A stretch of DNA of 13,250 nucleotides from Larix sibirica. Lineage: Eukaryota; Streptophyta; Pinopsida; Pinales; Pinaceae. The stretch covers positions 1-13,250 of the forward strand of contig NWUY0303927913.1 of the NCBI GenBank assembly GCA_004151065.3, written 5' to 3'. The notes under the pieces were generated by a model that worked only from the letters and a program-made list of their open reading frames with translations, was not told where the DNA came from and ran no database searches. Shown here piece after piece: positions 1 to 7,721 of the stretch. How positions within the stretch are numbered: the stretch's first letter is position 1; each line of letters starts with the position of its first letter. The translations under genes were made by a program, and so were the position numbers.

Positions 1-330
1 TGAAAGAAGGGCACACTCGTATGTGCTAGGGTTTTTCTTCATGAATGGTACTATACTTGAATTGGACTGATTTATTCTAAGAAAAGGTTGTTGGGTTTTC
101 TCCCTATTGGGTTTCCCAGGTAAATTCTTGTGTCCCTTGTGCATGGCTATCTTTCTATGATCCTTTGTTTCTGCTACAATTTTAGTTGATATTTTCAATG
201 TGCAATTATTCAATCAAATCTATGGGATGAAATGAATGCTTGAAATCATTGTGAAATAATTGTCAAGATCTGGAAATAGATTAAAATTCAATATGTTCAA
301 CATTTTTTCCAAGACCTTTCACTCGAATCA
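1..330 (+). mobile_element. Probable 3' (U5) part of a plant LTR
   Basis: The segment around 90-145 has the look of the U5 end of plant LTR retrotransposons: a 'gggttttctccc' block, a second 'gggtttccca' block, then 'ggtaaattcttgtgt'. A similar double block occurs at 6140-6175 ahead of the gag-pol remnant. No TG...CA boundary, primer-binding site or coding sequence can be tied to it, and its left part lies outside the window. The superfamily (copia or gypsy) cannot be settled. This is recognition from memory of LTR ends, so it is tentative. Confidence 0.35.
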
Positions 331-344
331 TATTCCTCATACTT

Positions 345-785
345 TCTCAAGTGGGTTGATTGGGGATGCACTAATACTCTTTCCAATGAATCTCAACCTA
401 TCGACATCAATTAATTTTCTCTAGGAGTGAAATTTAGAGACTTTTATAGTACCTTAAGGTTTGTAGTGATAAGTGGTAGGTTCCCTCACTATTGGAAATG
501 GGAATTCACCAAAGTCCACTGCTTGATAGCTTTTGTGAGTATTCGACATCAGTGCATCTATTCCCACTTATTAGAATGTACTTTGTACCTTGACACCCAT
601 TATCATTATCGATGGGTTTTCCCACATTTGTTAATGGTACACGTAAATGAATGATAATCAAATGGTTTCTCCCATGTTTGACTTCAGATCATTTATTCAC
701 ATGGAGCATATTTGTACATTTGGTAGTTGGATTGAATAACTTGGGTTGTAGTAGCATCTCCATTTTATGTTGCTACCCAAGTTTT
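345..785 (+). repeat. Dispersed ancient repeat, copy 1
   Basis: This block aligns in the same orientation with 8830-9285. Shared islands include 'tagtacctt' (about 449 and 8967), 'ctcactattg' (485 and 9003), 'gatgcactaat/gatgccttaat' (366 and 8880), 'cattatcat' (598 and 9079) and 'taatcaaatggt' (656 and 9136). By eye roughly two bases in three match between gaps, and copy 2 lacks about 30 bases near 515-545. The short open frames here are not conserved between copies, so I do not call them genes. The block could be LTR, leader or unclassified repeat. Confidence 0.6.
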
Positions 786-1140
786 CCAAACACTACCACA
801 TACCAAAATGTCATTGGTACTTTTGTTTGGAAAATCAATTGCTTGTGAAAACAATCAATTCCAAACTTAAATTTTCAACCAGGGTACGTTTGTTTGTTTC
901 AAGGATTTCATGCCAATTCTATGCAGGAAAAAGTTTCATCTTATAGCATTGACCATCTAATATGCATTGCAGTAAAATAAATCAATCCACTCTTGCAAAA
1001 ATGAAGCAATTAAAGAAATGCAAGAAAATAAACACACTATGAGGAAATTAAATCACACTGGCTACAGGTATCAGGAGTATGAATCAACTATCTACCGAAG
1101 CAACCCTATCGATGTACATTAATATTAATTGTGGAATTGA
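786..1140. other. No gene seen; one outlying minisatellite-like unit
   Basis: AT-rich sequence without a supportable reading frame on either strand. At about 986-1012 there is a stray copy of the 'ctcttgcaaaaatgaa' unit that later forms the array at 1150-1330, so the array may once have extended further left. 'ggtatca' at 1068-1074 resembles part of a plant tRNA-Met primer-binding site, but the flanking bases do not fit well and I do not call one. Confidence 0.5.
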
Positions 1141-1149
1141 AATCCCAAA

Positions 1150-1330
1150 TCACTCTTGCAAAAATGAAACACATTCACACTTGCAAAAATGAAACAATCT
1201 CACACTTGTAGAAAAGTAAATCACACTCACACTTGCATAAATGAAACACACTCACACTTGTATAAACTGAAACAAAATCACACTTGCATGAATTGAAGCA
1301 CACTCACGCTTGTAGGAAAGTAAATTACAC
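1150..1330. repeat. Degenerate minisatellite, unit about 26 bp, about 7 copies
   Basis: Consecutive units begin near 1150, 1175, 1200, 1227, 1252, 1278 and 1304. Each follows the pattern 'tcacacttgcaaaaatgaaa' plus a 'cacac' linker. Two alternating flavours are visible, one with 'gcaaaaatgaaac' or 'gcataaatgaaac' and one with 'gtagaaaagtaaatcacac' (1200 and 1304), which hints at a higher-order duplication. Read on the minus strand, the array lies downstream of the LTR-like segment at 1330-1950. No coding role is apparent because unit length is not a constant multiple of three. Confidence 0.85.
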
Positions 1331-1474
1331 TATGGTTGCAGCCACACTAAGCTATGAAGTTAGACATACTTGCATAATTAAAGAACTTGAATTAAAAATG
1401 TACATTTGTGAAAATAAAATGAAAGCAATTAATATACATAAGTTAGTATATTTATAAAAATACAACAATTAAAT

Positions 1475-1561
1475 AACTACAACCTACATTAACAAAGGAT
1501 CTCAAAATAAATGCTATTTACAAACTAGAGAACTATAATCTACATTAACAAAGATCTAAAA
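1475..1561. repeat. Direct repeat of about 31 bp, two copies 56 bp apart
   Basis: Copy A at 1475-1507 and copy B at 1531-1561 share 'aacta-aa-ctacattaacaaa' followed by 'gatct-aaaa', differing by a few substitutions and small indels. The spacer holds 'aaataaatgctatttacaaactagag'-type sequence with no partner elsewhere in the window. Confidence 0.8.
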
Positions 1562-1632
1562 AGAAATATAATTATATTCCATTATAACTTGGATGGTTGC
1601 TCTAAGAGTCCTTCCCTTGGAATGGAGAATGA

Positions 1633-1644
1633 TCTCTTATTTAT
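1633..1644 (-). promoter_or_regulatory. TATA-like box, minus strand
   Basis: The minus strand reads TATAAATAAGAG here, in an AT-rich LTR-like context. It is a candidate core promoter of a minus-strand LTR. The AT-rich background makes chance matches likely. Confidence 0.3.
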
Positions 1645-1872
1645 ACATGATTTCTCCATAACAAATAATAAATGAAGATAAAAATATTCTCAACAAATTA
1701 CTAATAATTTGGATCTCAAAATCAATCCAAATCTAATCCCAGTATATTTTCCAACCCAACTAATCTCAATCTATTGTTCCAAGATTATCTCCTCATCCAA
1801 GATCTCAATCCAATATGAATCTTCCATAATTGAAAAATGGATTTTTCGTGGATTTTCAAAATTGTTCACGAA

Positions 1873-1915
1873 TTGTTGTTACTTGCAAAAGTAACATCAA
1901 CACAAGTAACAACAA
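1873..1915. repeat. Perfect 13-bp inverted repeat (hairpin)
   Basis: Arm 'ttgttgttacttg' at 1873-1885 is exactly complementary to 'caagtaacaacaa' at 1903-1915, with a 17-base loop. The loop holds a third 'gtaac', so an alternative smaller hairpin ('gttact...agtaac', 1879-1895) is possible. A transcript of either strand could fold here, or it may be a remnant of a small foldback element. Confidence 0.8.
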
Positions 1916-1950
1916 ATAGTAAAACATTAATTTATTCAAAAGTACGATCT

Positions 1951-2341
1951 AGGTTTTTGAGATATTTTGAGGATATGCTTATATTGACTCAATGATGCAT
2001 CATAGCAAAAATAGCAAGTACCCACTTCGTGTATCTTCTATTATGGTAGTAGCAGCAAGTGTCCACAAGTAACAACACATGGCCTATTTCTATAAAAGTC
2101 ATCTTTAGTATTCGATTTTCAAATATAAATGCAACTATATTCTTTTTCTGATGTTTAATCATAATTCACATGAAAATACTAAAGATATTTAATGGAAGAC
2201 ACCTTAGATATAAATCACGCCATAAGCATAAAAATGGATAAGTATTAATATAGGGTTATGGATGGGAAAGAAGGGATTAAGAGTAGGGAACAGATAGTGT
2301 AAAATGACGACAAATCCATGACCCAACACTTTATTTTATGT
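1951..2341. other. No gene or clear element seen
   Basis: AT-rich sequence with stops in all frames. It lies downstream (minus sense) of the decayed coding sequence at 2342-4124 and could be that sequence's 3' flank. Nothing in it supports a polyadenylation or terminator call. Confidence 0.4.
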
Positions 2342-4124
2342 CTAGGGTAGAAAGTAATCTGGACTACTCTCCACTAGTGATCCATAACTAAGGATATCAT
2401 TTTTTTTCACCTGATAATTTTGATTCTTTATTCCTGTGTATTGGGAAAACAACCCAGATTTTGCCTTTGGGTTCTCTGGTGCTGATAAATATTCATGTTG
2501 TGGAGGCCACGCTACAGTACGGAGATACTCAATGGAAAAAATATGTCTTGCTTGAAGTGGCTCCTTGACCTTGATCAATAATACCCCCATTGTGGTTCAC
2601 TCTTGCTCTTTTTGGTGTTGGGATGCTCCTGGCACTGTTATTCAATTTATACATCTGATTGAACCTTTATCGATGACCTTTTTACCCCAACTTCCTTGTT
2701 TTGGGGGATTGAAATCACCTATGATTTCTAGTTTTTATCTTGTTGTAGAATCTTCTGAACATCTTCCCATTTCTCCACATTTGCAATTTTATCCAACTGA
2801 TCATTAGATTGGTTGATATATTAAGCTAACTTCACTTTTTGTCTTTTGTCATATATGACCTTGTGAGGCTCATATATCTACTTCATCCCTAATGGGAAAT
2901 TGAGGATCTTCATCATATCTTCAAGTAAGGTATGATTTGTCCTTTATTTTACTGTAAAATACCTAACCTCCTTGGGAAGTTTGAAGGTAATGGGGCTCTT
3001 ATTATTGACAAAATGCCATATGGCATGAATCAAATATATGCCTTATATACTCAAGGGAAAAAAACCTTGGTGCAAGGAAGGTAGGGAATTGGTATGGTTC
3101 CATATTTGAAGCATAAATTCGTATCTATGTGTACTTATCATACAAAAACCAGTCACCTACCATTCTATCTTGTCTTAGCTACGGTAGCTTCTTATGCTTT
3201 GTAAAAATTCTAGGAGGTGAATTGCCATGAAGTAAAGTATAAGCAATAGACATTATCTTATTTATAAACTCACTGAAACCTACATTATATGGTTGTGCCT
3301 TTGTCAACTAAAGGTCTGAAGGTTGAAAGGAACTAGCCTAGTGATACATTATTATATACAATAGGTAATATAGGTACCTAAAGAACTTCATGGAAAAAAA
3401 ATTTGAAAGTTGATCATGGATCATATCAGCTAAGAACTAGGTAGACTCATGTTTATCCATTTGGTTCCCTAAGGGAGGGAATGTTGTGGATAGAAAACCT
3501 AATACAATGTCATCCACCACTCTTCCATGGTCATATCATAGTACCTGACATACCATATCCACTGCTTGCTTGGTAATTTCTGAGAAAATATACATCTTAT
3601 AAGGGGGTGGCTTGTTTGGAAGCTTTTCTTCTTAAGGAAGAATCCCTTTTAGCAATTAGTCATTTTCCTCCCGATTGAGGGATTGGAATCCACTTTGAAG
3701 GGAACCTTCATCAATCCTGTATAGGTATTCAATCCTCTACAGGTCTTCAATCCTATACAGGGCTTCAATCCTGTGCAGGTCTAACATTTCTTGGATTGAG
3801 TCCCAAGTGATAGGGAAAATAACGATGGACTGGTAATTGGATAGGATGGCTCTCTTTTTAGGGGAATATAATTAAAACATCGAGTAACAAGCTCAAGGAA
3901 TTGGTGTGTAGGGGGGACAACAACTCGGGGTAAATTTGACTCCCATAGGTGCAGGAAATCCTAGGAATCCTTAAAGCATGCTTCTACTTCAGTAATGACC
4001 TTGTACATGTTTGGTATTGACAGAATTGGGTCGAAGAGGTCACTTACATGTCCATGATGTGTTCATCTGAAGGGTTTGGCTTCTTGTTGATTTTGGGTAA
4101 ATCAGAGGTTTAAGTAATGGCCAT
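2342..4124 (-). pseudogene. Long decayed ORF of unknown family (probably TE-associated)
   Basis: I do not recognise a named domain. Following frameshifts on the minus strand gives about 550-600 codons of protein-like sequence. It starts at a possible ATG (plus 4122-4124, 'MAIT'), then changes frame near 4030, 3840, 3003 and 2735. The piece at 4020-3841 reads DFLHLWESNLPRVVVPPTHQ then FLELVTRCFNYIPL. The piece at 3838-3006 includes FPITWDSIQEMLDLHR, a six-residue repeat, VVDDIVLGFLSTTFPPLGNQ, DRMVGDWFLYDKYT and EPYQFPTFLAPRFFSLEYIR, with nine in-frame stops. The piece at 3000-2735 ends in ANVEKWEDVQKILQQDK. The last piece, 2735-2342, includes EIIGDFNPPKQGSWGKK and an open stretch to a stop at 2342, and is the least certain part. 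The mix of aromatic, proline and charged residues over so long a stretch is unlike AT-rich noise. It resembles uncharacterised proteins repeated in conifer genomes, from memory only. Confidence 0.55.
3712..3783 (-). repeat. Four 18-bp tandem units, in frame inside the minus-strand ORF
   Basis: Units at 3712-3729, 3730-3747, 3748-3765 and 3766-3783 all begin 'caatcct' and are exactly 18 bases long. On the minus strand, in the frame of the surrounding decayed ORF, they encode hexapeptides of the form L-(H/Y)-R-I-(E/D)-x, one unit now carrying a TAG stop. Exact retention of an 18-bp period next to a frame rich in lesions suggests that the repeat arose while the frame was still translated. Confidence 0.85.
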
Positions 4125-4139
4125 ATTGTGTTATAACAA

Positions 4140-4480
4140 GAGAATTCAATAATTTGAGAGGGGGAATTATAGAATTACTAGTATCGGGACAATGGTTTTT
4201 AGCTTTAAGGTTGCACGAGTCAATTTCACTTTCTTATGTGCAGCTTGATTAGATAATAATTTATTTGAATGCTCAAGTATGTCATTTGAAAAACCTTGAA
4301 TTTTCATGCAATAACTGCAGGATTACGTGGCACCATCTCATTCATCGGTAAATTATGACATGGTCAGTATTTAATTGTGGACCATTGGATATATCAACAT
4401 GGTGATCTATTATTGTCCCATGTCATGCTTACAAGTCAAGCTATCACACTAAACTTATGGCTAGATCCATTTGTGGTTTC
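4140..4480. other. No gene seen
   Basis: Sequence upstream (minus sense) of the decayed ORF. It has stops in all frames and I find no second copy of it in the window. It may contain the former 5' region of the minus-strand gene, but no promoter motif stands out. Confidence 0.4.
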
Positions 4481-4481
4481 G

Positions 4482-4789
4482 GTCCCATGCATCGAGTAGT
4501 TTTTTTTCTTTCCCTCATGAGCTTGGATGAATGAAAGGTTTCCATGTCAAAATCTTGGTAATGCATTTTAGGCCCATGTGTTTTATATTATATTCTACAC
4601 ATATTTTTGTGCCTGAATGCTCGAGATTCATCGATCTGGTGATCGTATCTTTGATCTATGAGGTGCTCCTATGGTGTGCAAGTGAATGAGGAGTATGGTT
4701 TTGTTAGTAAGCAGCTTTAGGCCCATGCATCAAATGGTTTGAATTTCTTTCTTTCATAGGCCTAAATGAATGGAAGGTTTCCTTCTCAA
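4482..4789. repeat. Direct repeat of about 70 bp, two copies 238 bp apart
   Basis: Copy 1 (4482-4550) and copy 2 (4720-4789) share 'cccatgcatc', a T-rich 'tttctttc' stretch, then 'gaatgaaaggtttcc' or 'gaatggaaggtttcc' and 'tctcaa/tgtcaa'. A partial third match, 'ttaggcccatg', is at 4569-4579. The pattern suggests an internally repeated regulatory or leader region of an LTR element, or remnants of a longer tandem array. Confidence 0.75.
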
Positions 4790-4848
4790 TGGACTAATGA
4801 ATTAATCGTACTCGAGTATTGAAAATGAATTAATCGTACTATGGACTA
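4789..4848. repeat. 28-bp period duplication with a 17-bp perfect core
   Basis: 'aatgaattaatcgtact' occurs exactly at 4796-4812 and 4824-4840. The octamer 'atggacta' flanks the pair at 4789-4796 and 4841-4848, so the whole unit may be a local duplication or a small insertion bracketed by a duplicated site. Confidence 0.85.
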
Positions 4849-4868
4849 GTTCTAACCGATCTTCAAGC

Positions 4869-5037
4869 TTTCCTCATACCTTCCGATTGTCTACCTGACC
4901 TGACATTTGATAGCCTCCCAAACTTTCTTCCGATGGGCTCTTGGAATTTCCTCCAATAGGTTATTGCGCATTCCTTCGCTAAGCTCTCATAATTTCCTAT
5001 GATAGGATCTCGGGCCTTCCTTTGTTAGGCTCAATAA
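4869..5037. repeat. Degenerate minisatellite, unit about 22-24 bp
   Basis: About six units follow the pattern 'ttcctccgataggctctcggaa'. The best ones start at about 4924, 4947, 4970 and 4993, with weaker units on both sides. Each contains a 'ttcct' or 'ttctt' start and a 'taggct/gggct/taagct' centre. Units are strongly diverged, so the array is old. Its variable length argues against a coding origin. Confidence 0.7.
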
Positions 5038-5338
5038 CCTATGAATATCAAAATGTATCTGCATGCTAACACTCTCATACTCTTGATCTTGATCTCTTTT
5101 GAGGTTGAGAATTGAATGGAAAATATGATTGATTTACATAATATGTTCTATTCTACACATCAAGATCTCTCCAATGACCTCCCACAAGTTGACCTATCAT
5201 GTTCACCACCATGGTATTGAGTGGATGCCACGCCAAATTCCATTATTCGCACGTGTGGAGATATTCACATGAAGAATCTTAAGAAGATTTTATAGGTTAT
5301 AAACCCTAATATTAATTGGGGTTGAAGCATACAAAAAA

Positions 5339-5356
5339 CCTAACCCTAACCCTAAA
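5339..5356. repeat. Short telomere-like CCCTAA run
   Basis: 'cctaaccctaaccctaaa' is two to three units of a six-base CCCTAA motif inside copy 1 of the duplication. The equivalent place in copy 2 has only 'ctctaaaactaa', so the run probably grew by slippage. It is too short to call an interstitial telomere. Confidence 0.6.
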
Positions 5357-5433
5357 TTACTATCAAGATATATTAAATACTAGGCCGCGAGGAAAAGAAG
5401 GGGTTTCACTCTTATTGTATTTTGTATTATTCC

Positions 5434-5454
5434 ATTGATCCAAAATGGATCAAT
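5434..5454. repeat. Perfect 9-bp hairpin with 3-base loop
   Basis: 'attgatcca' (5434-5442) and 'tggatcaat' (5446-5454) are exact reverse complements around 'aaa'. The hairpin sits at the right edge of duplication copy 1. Confidence 0.8.
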
Positions 5455-5955
5455 ATATAATTTGTCATCTATTTTGGTGCTTTCAAGGTGGAACAACTAG
5501 ATGAATTGGCTTGCATGGCCCATTTTAGGGGTAGGTCTTACTTTGCAGATTTGGGGTCCAAAATGTTCTAGGGCCCGTTTGAGGGTTTAAATGATGTTTT
5601 TTAGGGTAAACATAGTTATCATCCCCTCGATGCCATTCTACACTATGATACCTTTCCATCGGTACAAGAATATCCTCTAGATTCCGCATGAGGAAGTTAT
5701 GCCTCTCGCAAGTTGACCTATCTAGTTAACCACCATGGTACCAAGTGGATTCCACATAAGCTCTCATTAGCCACACATGTATATCTAGTTGCATGTGGAT
5801 TTTCAAGAACATTATAGAGGGTCCAAAATTTTAACCCTAATCGGGCTTCTAGGCATGTACAAACTCTAAAACTAATCGTAGATGGCTATTGGACTATGTT
5901 AATACCGAGTCATTAAGAGGAGAAGGGGTTCCATTCTAATGATGTTATGGTAATA

Positions 5956-6480
5956 TTCCATAGTTGAGCAATATTAAAGGAGTGGATATCAAAGCATAAC
6001 AATGGAAATAGGAAATCTTGTAGTATCCGTGTAGGCCAGAGTGACAGAGGTAACTCCATAGTGAGAACCAATTTATTTTTATTTGCATTGCATATTGGAG
6101 AAGAAAAGAGAAAGGTATAGTCCTCGCTTTTGGATGGGTATTTCCCCATAATGGGTTTTCCCAAGGCATATTTTGCATTGTTTTTATGGATGTGTTATTA
6201 TGCTCTAGTTATTTTCCTTTCAGTTCCAGTTTATTTACTATTCCATGGAACCGAGCTAACACAATGAATTAAGTTGTAAGATCCATTCTAAAAAATTGTT
6301 CCAGCAGAATATCCATGACAATTTACAAATCATATTTTTATAAGAGCGGTTTTCTTTATGGTTTCGTGGAAAATTACAGGATCTAGAAGTTGTATCTAAT
6401 GTTGGATGAGTCTAGTGAAGAATTGGGGGGCGAATATGAAAAATGATTTACAAAGATGGAAATCCAAGTCACTGATATAT
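5956..6480 (+). mobile_element. Probable U5 end and leader upstream of gag
   Basis: At 6120-6180 there are two blocks, 'ggatgggtatttcccca' and 'atgggttttcccaagg', followed by a T-rich stretch ('cattgtttttatgg'). This resembles the U5 end of plant LTRs and the block at 90-145. The distance from here to the first recognisable gag sequence (about 6480) suits a leader. No convincing primer-binding site was found between 6180 and 6300, probably through decay. Minus-strand open frames across 5913-6178 appear to be chance shadows. Confidence 0.4.
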
Positions 6481-7310
6481 CGCACTATATGTCAATCCTA
6501 ATGGCATCTATGGAGATAATTTTGGACCTTTCGATGATTTTGGAGGCTCTAACTTAGAGATCAAAACAAAGGGGAAATTAGGAGACACGTGCGACCTAGA
6601 AAAGGAGCCACAGAAAGAGCCTAAGAAAGAGAAACCAAGTTCCAATGCCATTTCCCCTTATCAACCGTTATTTAAGATGTAAGTGAAAGTAGACATCAAG
6701 CCATACCAAGGTGATATTTATGCTTTAAAGTTGAATCATTGATTGTAGTAATTAGAGGTCTATTTTAGTATTCATGACATAGATGACGAGCATAATATTT
6801 CATTTGGTCGACTAAAATTAGAGGGCCATGCATTAACCTAGTGGGAAGCCACAAAGAGGCACTTAGGTTGGAGGGTGATCTTCCAGTAACTAACTGGGAG
6901 GATTTCAAAACCCAAATAAAGTCCAAATATACCTTATCAGGTATTTAGAGGACCAATATATCTATTGGCGTGACTTCATATAAATATAAGGGAATAGTGT
7001 GCAAGAGTACACCATCAAATTCAGGAATGTGGCTATTATGTTGGGTATCTCACCCAGGATTCCAGATGTACTCCTCAAGTATTTGGGAGGTCTACACAGT
7101 CATTTATGAAATAAAGTGATGTTCTTTAATCCCAAGACACTGATTGTTGGGGCTTGTGTGAAATCGTAATACCTGGAGAATGTAAGCTACAAGAAAGTAG
7201 AACCAAGTGGTTCCAAAGAGAAAGAGAACCAAGACACTTCCAAAAAGGGGGCGAAGAAATGAAAAGGGAAAGATAAGAATACTACAGCAATGACACATCA
7301 GTGCAAGGAT

Positions 7311-7380
7311 CCAAAAAAACATTGTAATCATTGTAACATTGATGGTCACATTGAAAAAAAGTATTGGAAACTACATCCAT
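7311..7380 (+). other. Gag zinc knuckle with last cysteine lost
   Basis: Within the gag remnant, codons from 7323 read C-N-H-C-N-I-D-G-H-I-E-K-K-Y. This is the C-x2-C-x4-H-x4-C nucleic-acid-binding knuckle, except that the last position is TAT (Tyr, 7362-7364) in place of Cys. A stop (TAG, 7380-7382) follows the knuckle shortly afterwards. Confidence 0.85.
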
Positions 7381-7544
7381 AGTTGAACCCTAATAACCAT
7401 AAGAAGGATGCCAAGAAGAACAAAATTCTAGCCACAAATTCGAGAAAACATGTAGAGAGAAACTCGGATGTGGATGAGAATATTGTTTGCATTTCAATGA
7501 AGAAGGTGGTGAATCTGAGTAGCCTTCATCACAAGGAAGAGAAG

Positions 7545-7721
7545 GAGATGACAAATCTCTTCCACATCAATATCCAAATCAAGAAGACCAAGGTAGACGC
7601 TCTTTTTTATTCTAGTTCAAAGGCCAATCTCATAGAAGTCAATCTAGTCAACAAGTTTCGGTTGGAGGTTCATGATCTTCCTAACCCTTATCCATTGGGA
7701 TGGGTAAACAAGGATACATAG
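7545..7721 (+). other. Aspartic protease remnant lacking the catalytic Asp
   Basis: The peptide HINIQIKKTKVDAL precedes what should be the D-(S/T)-G active-site triad. Codons 7608-7616 read Tyr-Ser-Ser, so both the catalytic Asp and the Gly are replaced. Downstream KANLIEVNLVNKF fits the retropepsin flap-side region. The frame ends at a TAG (7719-7721). Confidence 0.8.

Larger units (their letters stand above)
1330..1950 (-). mobile_element. LTR-like segment on the minus strand
   Basis: Read on the minus strand, this segment runs from an AT-rich U3-like part through a TATA-like 'tataaataagag' (plus 1633-1644) into a possible transcribed leader. The leader contains two copies of a roughly 31-bp block (plus 1475-1507 and 1531-1561, both with 'tacattaacaaa' then 'gatct') and then the minisatellite at 1150-1330. 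TATA box, duplicated leader and lack of coding capacity suggest a solo or truncated LTR. No terminal TG/CA pair or target-site duplication was found, so the boundaries are arbitrary. Confidence 0.35.
5149..5955 (+). repeat. Direct duplication of about 300 bp, likely within an LTR
   Basis: Copy 1 (5149-5442) and copy 2 (5635-5955) align in order through 'attctacac', 'caagttgacctatc', 'ccaccatggta', 'agtggat(g/t)ccac', 'aaccctaat', and 'agaaggggtt(t)c' to 'attccat'. They are separated by about 190 bases. Copy 1 has extra CCTAAC-type units and a perfect hairpin that copy 2 lacks. Position upstream of the gag-pol remnant on the same strand suggests an internal duplication in the 5' LTR or leader of that element, or two tandem LTR fragments. 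Confidence 0.7.

Noticed and set aside
427-848. Two plus-strand open frames of 65-75 codons
   Set aside because: They lie in the dispersed repeat, and the second copy at 8830-9285 does not keep either frame. The translations have no motif.
1060-1080. tRNA-Met primer-binding site ('ggtatcagga')
   Set aside because: Only seven bases match the usual plant site, and no LTR end immediately precedes it on the same strand.
2640-2735. 'EIIGDFN' in the minus frame as a LINE endonuclease motif
   Set aside because: The short match resembles the G-D-F-N element of such nucleases, but no catalytic residues or reverse transcriptase follow, and the upstream sequence belongs to the unknown ORF.
2565-2807. 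Plus-strand open frame of 80 codons
   Set aside because: It is opposite the decayed minus-strand ORF, whose frames read more like protein and are continuous with neighbouring pieces.
5339-5356. Interstitial telomere
   Set aside because: Only two to three units, and of the six-base type, whereas the usual plant telomere is TTTAGGG. Slippage inside an LTR duplication explains it.
5913-6178. Two overlapping minus-strand open frames of 77-83 codons
   Set aside because: They cross the U5-like end on the opposite strand. Composition is what the AT-rich complement gives, and no motif is visible.
7104-7349. Minus-strand open frame of 81 codons
   Set aside because: It is the complement of the gag and zinc-knuckle coding stretch.
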